From assembly GCF_004341085.1 (NCBI RefSeq), contig NZ_SLXW01000005.1, forward strand, positions 1-64,000: a stretch of DNA of 64,000 nt. The letters run 5' to 3'. Below, one piece after another: positions 51,202 to 61,776 of the stretch. The translations under genes were made by a program, and so were the position numbers. The notes beneath the pieces are model-generated. The model did no database searches. It saw only the letters and a list, made by a program, of their open reading frames with translations, and was not told the origin of the DNA. This DNA comes from Sphingomonas sp. PP-CE-1G-424 (GTDB lineage: Bacteria; Pseudomonadota; Alphaproteobacteria; Sphingomonadales; Sphingomonadaceae). Positions within the stretch are counted from its first letter, which is position 1. Every line of letters begins with the position of its first letter.

Positions 51202-53595
51202 TCAGTGGTGAAGGCCACCCCCGACCGGCGCGATCGGTGCCGGTGGCAATGCCGCCAGCTCGTCCGCATCGGTCCACTCGATCGCTTCGAGCGGCTCGGT
51301 CAGCGCCAGGCGAAGCACCTCGTCGACATGCGAAACGGGGATAATCTTCAACCCCGCCTTGATGTTTGCCGGGATCTCCGCGAGATCCTTCTCGTTCTCC
51401 GCCGGGATCAGCACCGTCTCGATGCCCCCGCGCAACGCTGCGAGCAGCTTCTCCTTGAGGCCGCCGATCGGCAGCACGCGCCCACGCAGCGTGACCTCGC
51501 CGGTCATCGCCACCTCGCGCCGGATCGGCACACCGGTCAGCGTCGAGACGATCGACGTGACCATGCCGATACCCGCCGACGGACCATCCTTCGGCACCGC
51601 CCCCTCGGGCAGATGGATATGGATATCCTTCCGCGCGAACAGGCTCGGCTTGATCCCGTAGCTCGGCGCGCGCGCCTTGACGAAGCTGAACGCGGTCTCG
51701 ATCGACTCCTTCATCACGTCGCCGAGCTTGCCGGTGAGCTTGGCCTGCCCCTTGCCCGCGACCGTCACGCTCTCGATCGTCAGCAACTCGCCACCGACTT
51801 CGGTCCAGGCGAGGCCGGTGACCGCACCGATCTGGTTCTCGGTCTCGCCGAGACCGTGGCGATACTTCTGCACGCCGGCATATTCGCCGATGTTCTCGGG
51901 CGTGATCGTCACGCTGGTGGTCTTGTTCTCGAGGATCTGGCGCAGTGCCTTGCGGCACAGCTTGGCGATCTCGCGCTCCAGCGTACGCACGCCGGCCTCG
52001 CGCGTATATTGCTGGATGAGTGTGCGAAGACCCTCCTGCGTCAGCGTGAACTCACCCGGCTTCAAGCCATGTGCCTCGATCTGCTTCTCGACCAGATGGC
52101 GCTCGGCAATCTCGACCTTCTCGTCCTCGGTATAGCCCTCGAGACGGATGATCTCCATGCGGTCGAGCAGCGCCTGCGGCAGGTTCAGCGAGTTGGCCGT
52201 GCAGACGAACATCACGTCCGACAGGTCAATATCGACCTCTAGGTAATGATCCTGGAACTTGCCGTTCTGCTCCGGGTCGAGCACCTCGAGCAGCGCCGAC
52301 GCCGGATCGCCGCGGAAATCCTGGCCGAGCTTGTCGATCTCGTCGAGCAGGAACAGCGGGTTCGACGTGCCGGCCTTCTTCAGGTTGGTGACGATCTTGC
52401 CCGGCAGCGAGCCGATATAGGTGCGACGATGGCCGCGGATCTCGGCTTCGTCACGCACGCCGCCGAGCGACTGGCGGATGAACTCGCGGCCGGTCGCCTT
52501 GGCGATCGACTTGCCGAGCGAGGTCTTGCCGACACCCGGAGGGCCGACGAGGCACAGGATCGGCCCCTTCAGCTTGTTGGTGCGCGCCTGCACCGCGAGA
52601 TACTCGACAATCCGGTCCTTGACCTTCTCGAGCGCATAGTGATCCTCGTCCAGCGTCACCTGTGCGGCGGCGATGTCCTTCTTGATCTTCGACTTCTTGC
52701 CCCAGGGGAGCCCGAGCAGGACGTCGAGATAGTTGCGCACGACGGTCGCCTCGGCGCTCATCGGTGCCATCGTCTTGAGCTTCTTCAGCTCCGACGTCGC
52801 CTTGCCGCGCGCTTCCTTGCTCATCTTGAGCGTCGCGATCTTCTGCGTCAGCTCGGCGATTTCGTCGCCTTCGCCCTCGCCGTCCTCGTTGCCGAGCTCG
52901 CGCTGGATCGCCTTCAACTGCTCATTCAGATAATATTCGCGCTGCGTCTTCTCCATCTGGCGCTTCACGCGGCTCTTGATCTTCTTCTCGACCTGCAGGA
53001 CGCCCAGCTCGCCCTCCATCGCCGCGAACGCCATTTCGAGGCGCTTCGACGGGTTGGTTTCGAGCAGGATCGCCTGCTTCTCGGCAACCTTGATCTGGAC
53101 GTTGGCGATCACCGCGTCGGACAGCTTCGACGCGTCCTCGATCTCGGACAGCTGCACCGACGTTTCCGACGAGAGCTTGCGGTTGAGCTTGGCGTAGTTC
53201 TCGAACTGGTCGACCACCGAGCGCATCAGCGCGATGAGTTCGGGCCCTTCGACCTCGGCATCGGCGACCGGCTCGACCGTAGCGGTGAGGAAGTCGCCGC
53301 TCTCGTCGAGCGTTTCCAGAGTCGCACGGCCCTTGCCCTCGACCAGCACGCGCACGGTGCCGTCGGGGAGCTTGAGAAGCTGGAGCACGGTCGCGGTGAC
53401 GCCCATCGAATACAGGTCGTCGCGCGAGGGATCGTCCTCCGCCGGGTCGACCTGCGCGACGAGATAGATCTCCTTGTCCGCCGCCATTGCCGCTTCGAGC
53501 GCGGCAACGGACTTATCGCGGCCGACGAACAGCGGTACGATCATGTGCGGGAACACGACGATGTCGCGAAGGGGAAGGACGGGGTACTGGGTCAT
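51202..53595 (-). CDS. lon: Lon protease
   Basis: The 797-residue protein has the Lon N-domain, the AAA+ Walker [21 protein letters not shown] and the protease domain with catalytic Ser in [17 protein letters not shown] and the Lys of the dyad downstream. It degrades misfolded and regulatory proteins. Start at 53595 is preferred because GGAG lies 6-9 nt upstream; an ATG 24 nt earlier is possible. Confidence 0.96.
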   Translation of the reverse strand: MTQYPVLPLRDIVVFPHMIVPLFVGRDKSVAALEAAMAADKEIYLVAQVDPAEDDPSRDDLYSMGVTATVLQLLKLPDGTVRVLVEGKGRATLETLDESGDFLTATVEPVADAEVEGPELIALMRSVVDQFENYAKLNRKLSSETSVQLSEIEDASKLSDAVIANVQIKVAEKQAILLETNPSKRLEMAFAAMEGELGVLQVEKKIKSRVKRQMEKTQREYYLNEQLKAIQRELGNEDGEGEGDEIAELTQKIATLKMSKEARGKATSELKKLKTMAPMSAEATVVRNYLDVLLGLPWGKKSKIKKDIAAAQVTLDEDHYALEKVKDRIVEYLAVQARTNKLKGPILCLVGPPGVGKTSLGKSIAKATGREFIRQSLGGVRDEAEIRGHRRTYIGSLPGKIVTNLKKAGTSNPLFLLDEIDKLGQDFRGDPASALLEVLDPEQNGKFQDHYLEVDIDLSDVMFVCTANSLNLPQALLDRMEIIRLEGYTEDEKVEIAERHLVEKQIEAHGLKPGEFTLTQEGLRTLIQQYTREAGVRTLEREIAKLCRKALRQILENKTTSVTITPENIGEYAGVQKYRHGLGETENQIGAVTGLAWTEVGGELLTIESVTVAGKGQAKLTGKLGDVMKESIETAFSFVKARAPSYGIKPSLFARKDIHIHLPEGAVPKDGPSAGIGMVTSIVSTLTGVPIRREVAMTGEVTLRGRVLPIGGLKEKLLAALRGGIETVLIPAENEKDLAEIPANIKAGLKIIPVSHVDEVLRLALTEPLEAIEWTDADELAALPPAPIAPVGGGLHH

Positions 53596-53636
53596 GAACG
53601 CTCCGGTGGGTGCCTGCATGGGGGCATAATCTACAG

Positions 53637-53666
53637 TGTATATGGTGAGGATGAACCGTCCATCAA
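53637..53666 (-). promoter_or_regulatory. Possible promoter of lon
   Basis: Read on the minus strand, TTGATG (53661-53666) and TATACA (53637-53642) with an 18-nt gap. The ACCATATA overlap resembles a heat-shock sigma -10, which would fit lon; this is only a pattern match. Confidence 0.3.
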
Positions 53667-53790
53667 TTGGTTGGCGGTGGGATCGGTACGATCCGGTCCG
53701 AAACGATGCCGCAAACACCCCGTCACCACGGGTCCTTCGGCTACGCTCAGGAGAGCCTTGTTCCGGGGTCCAGCGTTCGAATACCCCACC

Positions 53791-53884
53791 GTCATCCCCG
53801 CGAAGGCGGGGATCCATATCCTCGGAGGTCTGTGATCATGCTGCGAGGCTAGCCGGTATGGGTTCCCGCCTCCGCGGGAATGAC
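53791..53884. repeat. REP-like inverted pair R11
   Basis: Arms GTCATCCCCGCGAAGGCGGG (53791) and inverse CCCGCCTCCGCGGGAATGAC (53865). In the 343-nt gap between lon and the aminopeptidase gene. Confidence 0.8.
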
Positions 53885-53938
53885 GAGGAATATAGGCTTA
53901 TAGCTTGTATCGCCCTGACCTCCGCGCGAGGATACGCC

Positions 53939-55666
53939 ATGAAATCAGGTCTTCTCCTCGCGGTAAGCGCCGTCGCACTTCTCACAGCCGCCGCGCCGCT
54001 TCCCAAGAAGGGCGAGCCCGCGATCACCGCGCAGACGCAGCGGTCTGGGGGCGTACTGACACCCGAGCAGACCGCGCTCCGGTTCGACAGCGCCGACCTC
54101 GCGTTCGAGGTGCTACCCGAAACGGAAAGTCTGAACGGTGTCGCTACGCTGGTCTTCACGGCAAAGGCCCCTCTCGCCCGCCTACCGATCGACCTGGACC
54201 GCAATCTGCCGGTCAGCGCGATCGCGATCGACGGCGTTCCGCTCGAGCCCTCGGCCTGGAGCAATCCCGAGGGACGACTGATGATCACGCTGCCAAAGCC
54301 CGTCCCCGCGGGCGGCAAGGTCACCGCGAAGATCACCTATGGCGGCACGCCGCACGTCGCGGTGAAGGCGCCGTGGGACGACGGCATGGTCTGGTCGAAG
54401 ACGCCCGACGGCCGCACCTGGTTCGCAACGACCGCGGAGGGCTATGGCTGCGACCTGTTCTGGCCGTGCCTCGACTTCCCGACCGGCGAGCCCGCGCTGG
54501 TGACGCTCCACATCACCGTGCCGAAGGGGCTGAAGGCGCCGTCGAACGGCGTGCTGCTCGGCGTCGATACGCTAGCGGACGGCCGGACGACGTGGAACTG
54601 GCGCGCCAAGCATCCCAACACCTATGGTATCGCGCTGAACGTCGGGCCGTACGAGGAAATCAGCGGCGCGTACAAGAGCCGCTTCGGCAACAGCATCCCG
54701 ATGTATTACTGGTATCTGCCGGGCGAGAAGGCGCAGGCCGAAAAGCTGTTCGCCGAGTTCGCGCCAACGCTCGATTTTTTCGAGAGCATGATCGGCCCCT
54801 ACCCGTTCGGCGACGAGAAGCTCGGCGTGGTCGAGACGCCGCACAAGGGCATGGAGCACCAGACGATCAACGCGTACGGCAACGAGTACGCGAAGGCGCC
54901 GGAGGGGTTCGACTGGCTGTTCCAGCACGAATTCGCGCATGAGTGGTTCGGCAATCAGCTGACCGCCGCGAACTGGGACGATTACTGGCTGCACGAGGGC
55001 TATGGCACGTACATGCAGCCGCTCTATGGCCAGTGGCGCGAGGGGCGTGCGCGCTATGCAGCGATGATGCAGGGCGAGCGCGCGTCGATCATGAACCGCA
55101 AGCCGATCACGCAGCAGCGCGTCACCACCGAAGAGGAGGTGTACGAACTCGACAAGGGCGGTGCGGGGCAGGACATCTATTATAAGGGATCGTGGATGCT
55201 CCACACGCTGCGGGCACTGATCGGCGACAAGGCGTTCTTCGACGTGACACGGCTGGCGGTGTACGGGCGCGCGGATCCGAAGCCGGGCAATTTCGCGCCG
55301 CGGTTCGGGTCGACGAAGGAATATGAAGCGCTCGTCCGGAAGGTGACGGGGAAGGACTATGCGTGGTTCTTCGACGTGTATCTCCGGCAGGCGGCTTTGC
55401 CCGAACTGGTCGAGACGCGGACGGGAAATACGCTGGCTTTGGCCTGGAAGGTGCCGGGTAACGGCCCGTTCCCGCTGCCGGTACAGGTACAGATCGATGG
55501 GAAGACGCGGACTTTGCCGATGACGGGCGGGAAGGCGAGCTTGTCGGTCCCGGCGGGCGCGCATGTCGTGATCGATCCGGATGCGCTGGTCTTGCGGCGT
55601 AGTGTTGCATTGGAGGACGTGGCTGCCTGGAAAGCCGCGCAAGCTGCGAAGGCCAAGCCCCAATGA
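53939..55666 (+). CDS. M1 family metallo-aminopeptidase
   Basis: The 575-residue protein has a signal peptide (MKSGLLLAVSAVALLTAAAP), the M1 N-domain, the substrate loop GMEHQTINA and the zinc site HEFAHEWFGNQ followed by LHEGYGTY. It is likely periplasmic and cleaves N-terminal residues from peptides. It is shorter than the usual 850-residue PepN. The start has GCGAGGATACGCC upstream. Confidence 0.92.
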   Translation: MKSGLLLAVSAVALLTAAAPLPKKGEPAITAQTQRSGGVLTPEQTALRFDSADLAFEVLPETESLNGVATLVFTAKAPLARLPIDLDRNLPVSAIAIDGVPLEPSAWSNPEGRLMITLPKPVPAGGKVTAKITYGGTPHVAVKAPWDDGMVWSKTPDGRTWFATTAEGYGCDLFWPCLDFPTGEPALVTLHITVPKGLKAPSNGVLLGVDTLADGRTTWNWRAKHPNTYGIALNVGPYEEISGAYKSRFGNSIPMYYWYLPGEKAQAEKLFAEFAPTLDFFESMIGPYPFGDEKLGVVETPHKGMEHQTINAYGNEYAKAPEGFDWLFQHEFAHEWFGNQLTAANWDDYWLHEGYGTYMQPLYGQWREGRARYAAMMQGERASIMNRKPITQQRVTTEEEVYELDKGGAGQDIYYKGSWMLHTLRALIGDKAFFDVTRLAVYGRADPKPGNFAPRFGSTKEYEALVRKVTGKDYAWFFDVYLRQAALPELVETRTGNTLALAWKVPGNGPFPLPVQVQIDGKTRTLPMTGGKASLSVPAGAHVVIDPDALVLRRSVALEDVAAWKAAQAAKAKPQ

Positions 55667-55676
55667 CCTTTCCACC

Positions 55677-55755
55677 GTTCCCCCGTAAAAGCGGGGGCCC
55701 AGGGCCCCAGGAGACGACGCTCGTGACTCCTGGCCCCCTGCGTCCGCAGGAGAAC
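55677..55755. repeat. REP-like inverted pair R12
   Basis: Inverse arms CCCCCGTAAAAGCGGGGGCC (55680) and CTGGCCCCCTGCGTCCGCAG (55730). Between the aminopeptidase and the next gene; an alternative longer start of that gene would translate it. Confidence 0.7.
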
Positions 55756-55779
55756 ATCTGGGCGTCGCGCGCGGCGGAG

Positions 55780-55977
55780 ATGGCAGCGATCTTCATGGTC
55801 GGCGACGGCTTGATCGGCTTGCTCCAACCCCGCCGCCACGTCGATCTCTGGAAGGACGATGCGCTCGGGACCGAGAAAGTCGTGAAGCCGTTCGTCGACC
55901 GTCCCGGCCGCCGTCGCCTCTACGCCGTCGTGCAGATCGCCGCCGGTCTCGCCTTGGCCGCACGCCAGAAGCGATGA
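55780..55977 (+). CDS. Small sphingomonad protein with hydrophobic N-terminus
   Basis: From the ATG at 55780 the protein has 65 residues (MAAIFMVGDGLIGLLQPRRH, then VVQIAAGLALAARQK). An ATG at 55663, overlapping the aminopeptidase stop, would add 39 residues coded by REP pair R12 and is less likely. Membrane-associated by appearance; no known function. The stop overlaps the cytochrome c start. Confidence 0.6.
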   Translation: MAAIFMVGDGLIGLLQPRRHVDLWKDDALGTEKVVKPFVDRPGRRRLYAVVQIAAGLALAARQKR

Positions 55978-56360
55978 CCCTGCCGCGGTGGCCCCTGCTG
56001 GCACTGGCGCTCGCAGGCTGCGGTTCGAGCCCCGACTCCGGCACCACCAGCCAGATCGCCAGCGGCGAACGCGTCTTTCGTCAGTGCACCGCCTGCCACA
56101 CAATCGGGCAATATGCGGGCGATACCGATGGGCCGAACCTCTACGACGTTATGGGCGGCCCGATCGGCGAGCGACGCCCGCGCTTCTCCTACACCGCCGG
56201 GTTAAAGTCGCTCGGCGGCAACTGGGATGCAAAGCGCATGGACGCCTGGCTCACCAACCCGCGCAAGATGGTGCCCGGCACGACGATGGCCTTCGCCGGC
56301 CTCCCCGATTCAAAGGACCGCGCCGACGTCATCGCCTATTTGTCGACGCAGGGTCCCTGA
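55974..56360 (+). CDS. Class I cytochrome c lipoprotein
   Basis: The 128-residue protein has a lipobox (LALAGCGSS) and the heme motif CTACH with axial Met expected in the C-terminal AMA-type region (KMVPGTTMAF). It is a mono-heme periplasmic electron carrier anchored to the membrane. The start is 4 nt inside the preceding stop. The ccm operon at 21-26 kb matures such proteins. Confidence 0.9.
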   Translation: MTLPRWPLLALALAGCGSSPDSGTTSQIASGERVFRQCTACHTIGQYAGDTDGPNLYDVMGGPIGERRPRFSYTAGLKSLGGNWDAKRMDAWLTNPRKMVPGTTMAFAGLPDSKDRADVIAYLSTQGP

Positions 56361-56362
56361 AC

Positions 56363-57487
56363 TTACGGCACCACCGTCGTGAACAGATAAGCGGCGAAGA
56401 TCACGAGATGGACGACGCCCTGCAACACCGTAGTCCGCCCGGTGCCGAGCGACAGCGTCGCCACGAACAATGACAGAGCCAACAGCGTCATGCTCTTCGC
56501 GTCGATGCCAAGCGTGAGTGGCAGGTCGAGCACCAGCGACACGATCGCCACGCTCGGAATCGTCAGCCCGATCGTCGCCAGCGCCGAGCCGAGCGCGAGG
56601 TTGAGACTGGTCTGCAACCGGTTGCGCCGCGCCGACTTGTAGGCGGCAAGACTTTCGGGCGCGAGCACCAGCGCCGCGATCACCACGCCGACCACGGTAA
56701 GCGGCAGGCCGGCACCGAGCACCGCCGCCTCGATCGTCGGCGACAGCGTCTTCGCGAGCAGCACCACCGACACCAGCGCCACCAGCAGCGCGGCGAAGGC
56801 GATGCCCGTCGCGCGGCCCGATGGCGGCGCAGCGTGATCGTCCTTGTCGTCGGTCGACGGCAGGAAATAATCGCGGTGGCGTACCGTCTGCACCAGCACA
56901 AACGTACCGTAGAGGATCAGCGACACGACCGCGACGAAGATCAACTGCGACGACGCGTAGGTCGGGCCCTGCGTCGATGAGGTGTAATTCGGCAGGATCA
57001 GCGACAGCACCGCCATCGCCGCAAGCACGCCAAGCGCCGCCGTCATGCCCTTCAGCGTGAACCGCTGCTCATGATGCCGCACCGCGCCCGCGAGCAGGCA
57101 GATGCCGATGATGAAGTTGAGGATGATCATGATCGCCGCGAACACCGTGTCGCGCGCGAGCGTGGTCGCGTCACCGGCGTTGGAGAGCATCAGCGAGACG
57201 ATCAGCGAGACCTCGATCACGGTGACCGCGATCGCAAGGACGAGCGTCCCGAACGGCTCGCCGACCTTGTGCGCGATGACCTCGGCGTGATGGACGGCGG
57301 CGAGCACGCTGCCGATCAGGACGATGACTGCGGCGGCGGTGCCGAGCGTGCCCATCTTGGCGAGGCCGACGAGGACGGCGAGCAGCCCCAAGCCCGGCGC
57401 GATCAGCGTCCAGATCGGCAGCGCCAGACGGTCCGGCATCGTCTCCACCACGTGTTCGTTCGGTCGGTCGGCCACTTCGATCGTCAT
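56363..57487 (-). CDS. Calcium/proton antiporter (CaCA family, ChaA-like)
   Basis: The 374-residue protein has about 11 membrane helices and two CaCA repeats (VGEPFGTLVLAIAVTVIEVS and NLALGSALATIGLTIPSVAI), with the conserved acidic Glu. It exports Ca2+ or Na+/K+ in exchange for protons. Its stop nearly abuts the cytochrome c gene, which is convergent. Confidence 0.9.
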   Translation of the reverse strand: MTIEVADRPNEHVVETMPDRLALPIWTLIAPGLGLLAVLVGLAKMGTLGTAAAVIVLIGSVLAAVHHAEVIAHKVGEPFGTLVLAIAVTVIEVSLIVSLMLSNAGDATTLARDTVFAAIMIILNFIIGICLLAGAVRHHEQRFTLKGMTAALGVLAAMAVLSLILPNYTSSTQGPTYASSQLIFVAVVSLILYGTFVLVQTVRHRDYFLPSTDDKDDHAAPPSGRATGIAFAALLVALVSVVLLAKTLSPTIEAAVLGAGLPLTVVGVVIAALVLAPESLAAYKSARRNRLQTSLNLALGSALATIGLTIPSVAIVSLVLDLPLTLGIDAKSMTLLALSLFVATLSLGTGRTTVLQGVVHLVIFAAYLFTTVVP

Positions 57488-57588
57488 GCATGCTCCCTCG
57501 TTCCACTTGGATAACGAATGCGCGAGGGCCGATAAGGGTCCGAGTCGGGGCGATTGCGGAGTGGTAAGGATCGGCTAGGTTGCGGCGA

Positions 57589-58030
57589 TGCTGACTTCCG
57601 ATCTCCGCGAAACGCTCGTCATGACCGTCGATGCGATGCGGGATGCTCAAGACCCGTGGTGGGTCATTTCCAGCGCGGCGGTGCGCCGATCGAGGTCGGC
57701 GATGTCGATGTGCTCATGAGCGTGGCAGATGCTCAGCGGGTAATGGATCGGGTAGGGATCGTACCTACCAATGACGGTGCGAGTGCGCTCTTCCGGTCGA
57801 CGCTGTTCGGGCGGTGGGAGTCACCGCCTTTGGTAGTCGAGATCATGGCGGGGTTTCATGTTGCTACGGGGCTGGGCTGGACCGAGGTGCTGCCCCGGAC
57901 GCGCGTGCCTGTCCTCGTCGAAGGGTCCGTAGTTTATGTGCCTGACCGTGCTGAACTGGCCGAGATGCTCAGGCTGTTCGGACGTCCAACGGATTTGGAA
58001 CGCGTTCGGCTTTTGACTGCGCAGATTTAG
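57589..58030 (+). pseudogene. Frameshifted nucleotidyltransferase-like gene
   Basis: An intact frame from ATG 57589 reads MLTSDLRETLVMTVDAMRDA and ends in a stop after a short incorrect stretch. From about 57685 a second frame continues with APIEVGDVDVLMSVADAQRV through LFGRPTDLERVRLL to 58030. The two fit one protein of about 145 residues, with a deletion of about 11 nt near 57680. I recall a sphingomonad small protein of that shape, so it is a broken gene unless the frameshift is programmed. Function unknown (possible NTase-like fold). Confidence 0.6.
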
Positions 58031-58170
58031 CACCGGATTCGGCACCTTCCCGTGGTGCCGTTGCAACCAGGCTCGCCCCTTTCCGAAGCAAGAATGGGAG
58101 AAGCAGCAATGGGGAAATCGGCGAGGACGGGCGGATCGATCGCTCGTTGAGATTCAAGTCACAGTTCACC

Positions 58171-58249
58171 GTGCCCCCGCGAAGGTGGGGGTCCAAGAGT
58201 TACGACCGCTACCGCTTGGTACCCTGGGCCCCCGCTTTCGCGGGGGAAC
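58171..58249. repeat. REP-like inverted pair R13
   Basis: Arms CCCCCGCGAAGGTGGGGGTC (58174) and inverse GGGCCCCCGCTTTCGCGGGG (58226). In the gap between the pseudogene and the clpX terminator. Confidence 0.75.
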
Positions 58250-58282
58250 TACAGAAGAGTGGACCGCAATATCTCAGCAAAC

Positions 58283-58312
58283 AAAAAAGGGCGCCGATCA
58301 CTCGACGCCCCT
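58283..58312 (-). terminator. Intrinsic terminator after clpX
   Basis: On the minus strand GGGCGTCGA and TCGGCGCCC (one G-U pair) form a 9-bp stem with a 4-nt loop, followed by TTTTTT. It lies 25-54 nt past the clpX stop. Confidence 0.85.
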
Positions 58313-58336
58313 CTCCGTATCTTAAACCAGTTCCGC

Positions 58337-59602
58337 TTAAGCAGCGTCGCCAGTTTTCTTCTTCTCCGCATAGACGCGGATCGGTTCCTTGCGGCCTTCG
58401 ATCACGTCCTTGTCGATCATCACCTCGTCGACACCGTCCATCCCGGGCAGGTCAAACATCGTGTCGAGCAGGATGCTCTCCAGGATCGAGCGAAGCCCGC
58501 GCGCGCCGGTCTTGCGTTCGATGCCCTTCTTGGCGACCGAGACCAGCGCGTCGTCGGTGAAGCCGAGCGCGACGTCCTCCATCTCGAACAGCTTCTGGTA
58601 CTGCTTCACCAGCGCGTTCTTCGGTTCCTTCAGGATCTTCACCAGCGCGTCGACGTCGAGATCCTCGAGCGTCGCAATTACCGGCAGACGGCCGACGAAC
58701 TCGGGGATAAGCCCGAACTTCAACAGATCCTCAGGCTCAACCGACTTCAGCGTCTCGCCCGTCTTGCGCTCGTCCGGCCCGGCGACATACGCGCCGAAAC
58801 CGATCGACTTACCCTGGAGGCGATCGCCGATGATCTTCTCGAGACCCGAGAACGCACCGCCGCAGATGAACAGGATGTTGGTCGTATCCACCTGCAGGAA
58901 TTCCTGCTGCGGATGCTTGCGCCCACCCTGCGGCGGCACCGACGCGGTGGTGCCTTCCATCAGCTTGAGCAACGCCTGCTGCACGCCCTCGCCCGACACG
59001 TCGCGCGTGATCGAGGGGTTCTCGGCCTTGCGCGAAATCTTGTCGATCTCGTCGATGTAGACGATCCCGCGCTGCGCCCGCTCGACGTTGTAGTCGGACG
59101 CCTGGAGCAGCTTGAGGATGATGTTCTCGACATCCTCGCCGACGTAACCCGCCTCGGTGAGTGTCGTCGCATCGGCCATCGTGAACGGCACGTCGAGGAT
59201 GCGGGCGAGCGTCTGCGCGAGCAGCGTCTTGCCGCACCCGGTCGGCCCGACGAGCAGGATGTTCGACTTGGACAGCTCGACATCGGCACCCTTGGCGCCG
59301 TGGTTGAGCCGCTTGTAGTGATTGTGCACCGCCACCGACAGGACGCGCTTGGCGCGCTTCTGGCCGATCACGTAATCGTCGAGGACGTCGCAGATCTCCT
59401 GCGGAGTCGGCACGCCGCCGTCCTTCTTGGACACCAGCGCCGACTTCGTCTCCTCACGGATGATGTCGTTGCATAGCTCGACGCACTCGTCGCAGATGAA
59501 GACCGTCGGCCCGGCGATCAACTTGCGGACCTCGTGCTGCGACTTCCCGCAGAACGAGCAATAGAGGGTGCTCTTCGAGTCGCCACCGCTCAGCTTCGTC
59601 AT
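58337..59602 (-). CDS. clpX: ATP-dependent Clp protease ATPase subunit ClpX
   Basis: The 421-residue protein starts with the zinc-binding domain ([20 protein letters not shown]) and has Walker [13 protein letters not shown], Walker [10 protein letters not shown] and the IGF loop [10 protein letters not shown]. It unfolds substrates for ClpP. It follows clpP by 134 nt on the same strand. Confidence 0.97.
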   Translation of the reverse strand: MTKLSGGDSKSTLYCSFCGKSQHEVRKLIAGPTVFICDECVELCNDIIREETKSALVSKKDGGVPTPQEICDVLDDYVIGQKRAKRVLSVAVHNHYKRLNHGAKGADVELSKSNILLVGPTGCGKTLLAQTLARILDVPFTMADATTLTEAGYVGEDVENIILKLLQASDYNVERAQRGIVYIDEIDKISRKAENPSITRDVSGEGVQQALLKLMEGTTASVPPQGGRKHPQQEFLQVDTTNILFICGGAFSGLEKIIGDRLQGKSIGFGAYVAGPDERKTGETLKSVEPEDLLKFGLIPEFVGRLPVIATLEDLDVDALVKILKEPKNALVKQYQKLFEMEDVALGFTDDALVSVAKKGIERKTGARGLRSILESILLDTMFDLPGMDGVDEVMIDKDVIEGRKEPIRVYAEKKKTGDAA

Positions 59603-59736
59603 TCAATCACCTCTCGCGCATGTCGGTGCACGTGCCGTTTCCGGGGCCGCTACCGTAACGCACCCCGGAGTTCCTACAATCAAATAAACCGGCGGGGTTT
59701 ACGATTCACCCCATGCCAGTGTCGTTCAGGCGGGTA

Positions 59737-60426
59737 TCAGGCAGGCTTCGGGGCATCCTCGGATACCGCCGGACGCTTGTCGAACACCTCGTCGATCAGA
59801 CCGAAATCCTTCGCTTCGTTCGCTTCGAGGAACGTATCGCGGTCCATCCGGCGCTCGATCTCTTCGATCGGCTGTCCGGTATACTGCGAATACAGTTCGT
59901 TCATGCGCTTGCGGATGCGCAGGATCTCGCGGGCCTGGATCTCGATGTCGCTGGCCATGCCCTGTGCACCACCCGATGGCTGATGGATCATGATGCGCGC
60001 GTTGGTCATCGCGACGCGCATGCCGGGCTCGCCGCTCGCGAGCAGGAAGCTGCCCATCGACGCGGCCTGACCGATGCAGACGGTGCCGACGCGCGGGCGG
60101 ATGTACCGCATCGTGTCGTGGATCGCCATGCCCGCCGTGACGACACCGCCCGGCGAGTTGATGTACATGAAGATGTCCTTCTTCGGGTTCTCGGACTCGA
60201 GGAAGAGCAGCTGCGCGGTGATCAGCGAGGCCATGCCGTCCTCGACGCCGCCGGTTACGAAGATGATGCGCTCGCGGAGCAGGCGCGAGAAGATGTCGAA
60301 CGAACGCTCGCCGCGGTTCGACTGCTCGATGACGATGGGAACCAGGCCTGCTTGCGTCTGCTGCAGGCCGAGCCCGGCGCTGGCCAACGGGCTCGCGAAA
60401 TCGCCGGTCTCGAACGGATTGTGCAT
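59737..60426 (-). CDS. clpP: ATP-dependent Clp protease proteolytic subunit ClpP
   Basis: From the ATG at 60426 the protein has 229 residues. The catalytic triad motifs [15 protein letters not shown] and [11 protein letters not shown] are present. Proteolytic core of ClpXP. A longer frame to 60486 would read through part of R14 and is less likely. Confidence 0.96.
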   Translation of the reverse strand: MHNPFETGDFASPLASAGLGLQQTQAGLVPIVIEQSNRGERSFDIFSRLLRERIIFVTGGVEDGMASLITAQLLFLESENPKKDIFMYINSPGGVVTAGMAIHDTMRYIRPRVGTVCIGQAASMGSFLLASGEPGMRVAMTNARIMIHQPSGGAQGMASDIEIQAREILRIRKRMNELYSQYTGQPIEEIERRMDRDTFLEANEAKDFGLIDEVFDKRPAVSEDAPKPA

Positions 60427-60495
60427 GGAAATCTCTCTTATGCCCCAGTGAACCGCTAACATCGGCGGTCCGGGAGGGGAGTTCAAGCCCTGCTA

Positions 60496-60637
60496 AGCCC
60501 TCGCCCCTCCGGGGAGAGGGAGGGGCCCGCCCGCGCTTGCGGGTGGGAGGGTGAGGGGATGTTGGCGCGCACCAACCGCCCCTCACCCTCCCGTCGCCAA
60601 GTGGCTCCTCCTTCCCTCTCCCCGGAGGGGCGAGGGA
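60496..60637. repeat. REP-like inverted pair R14
   Basis: Arms AGCCCTCGCCCCTCCGGGGA (60496) and inverse CTCTCCCCGGAGGGGCGAGG (60616). It ends one base before the glycosyltransferase stop codon. Confidence 0.75.
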
Positions 60638-60638
60638 G

Positions 60639-61565
60639 TCAGATGCCCGGGGCGGGGTAGGCCAGGTAGGCCAGGCGGCGGACTTCGCGGCGGCCGCGGA
60701 CGACCGTGTCGAGGATCAGGCCGGTGAAGACGTTGAGCGCGGCGAAGATGCCGAGGCCGGTGATCAGGATCGCGGTCGGGAAGCGTGGGACCTGATGGAT
60801 CTCGATGTAGGTGAGCACCAGCGGGATGCCGAGGATCAGTGCGAGCAGGCCGAACACGCTGCCGATCGCGCCGAAAAACCAGAGCGGACGCTCGATCCGG
60901 TAGAGCGTCATGATCGTGCGGAGGATGCGCCAGCCGTCGCCATAGGTGCTGAGCTTCGATTCGGAGCCTTCGGGGCGCGCGTAATAAGGCGTTTCGACCT
61001 CGCCGATCGGCATCTTGAGTTCGAGCGCGTGGACGCTGATCTCCGTCTCGATCTCGAACCCGGCCGACAGCGACGGGAAGCTCTTCACGAACCGGCGCGA
61101 GAAGACGCGGTAGCCCGAGAGGATGTCGGTGAAGCTGCGACCGAACAGGCGGGCGAGCATGCCGGTCAGCAGCGCGTTGCCGAAGCGGTGTCCGCGGCGG
61201 TAGCTTTCCTGGACCTGGCTGATGCGCGAGCCGACGACCATGTCGAGTTGCTCGTCGAGGACGCGCTTTACCAGATTCGGGGCGGAGGCGGCGTCGTAGG
61301 TCGCGTCGCCGTCGGCCATGACGTAGATGTCGGCGTCGATGTCAGCGAACATGCGGCGGACGACCGCGCCCTTGCCCTGGATGCGTTCGGTGCGGACGAC
61401 CGCGCCCGCGGCGCGCGCGACCTCGATCGTGCGATCGGCGCTGTTGTTGTCGTAGACATAGATGGTGGCACCGGGCAGCGCATCGCGGAACCCGGCGATC
61501 GTCTGCGCGATCGCCGCTTCTTCGTTGTAGCACGGGAGCAGGACGGCGATTCTCGGTTCGGTCAT
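60639..61565 (-). CDS. Glycosyltransferase family 2 with C-terminal membrane helices
   Basis: From the ATG at 61565 the protein has 308 residues: an N-terminal GT-A domain (RIAVLLPCYNEEAAIAQTIA, YVMADGDATYD with the DxD) and two C-terminal membrane helices (PLWFFGAIGSVFGLLALILG, TAILITGLGIFAALNVFTGL). It resembles DPM1/GtrB type polyprenyl-phosphate glycosyltransferases that supply sugars for envelope polymers. A start at 61604 is possible. Confidence 0.85.
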   Translation of the reverse strand: MTEPRIAVLLPCYNEEAAIAQTIAGFRDALPGATIYVYDNNSADRTIEVARAAGAVVRTERIQGKGAVVRRMFADIDADIYVMADGDATYDAASAPNLVKRVLDEQLDMVVGSRISQVQESYRRGHRFGNALLTGMLARLFGRSFTDILSGYRVFSRRFVKSFPSLSAGFEIETEISVHALELKMPIGEVETPYYARPEGSESKLSTYGDGWRILRTIMTLYRIERPLWFFGAIGSVFGLLALILGIPLVLTYIEIHQVPRFPTAILITGLGIFAALNVFTGLILDTVVRGRREVRRLAYLAYPAPGI

Positions 61566-61622
61566 GCCCTGCCCTTGCGGAGTTGAAGACGGTATTTCAG
61601 TCACCGAACAACCCTAAAATGC

Positions 61623-61729
61623 ACTTCCCCGGCGGAGGCCGGGGCCCAATCGGGACAGGTCCATAACGAAGCATCGCGCATCGTTACAGCTACCTTTCCA
61701 ATTGGACCCCGGCCTACGCCGGGGAGGTG
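61623..61729. repeat. REP-like inverted pair R15
   Basis: Arms ACTTCCCCGGCGGAGGCCGG (61623) and inverse CCCGGCCTACGCCGGGGAGG (61708). Between trigger factor and the glycosyltransferase. Confidence 0.75.
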
Positions 61730-61776
61730 ACCCGGTTGGGTGGAGCGCCTCACTTACTGAGGCGCTCACACTTGCG

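Noticed and set aside
53939..55666. Full-length PepN
   Set aside because: Same family and zinc motif, but 575 residues is too short for PepN; called M1 aminopeptidase only.
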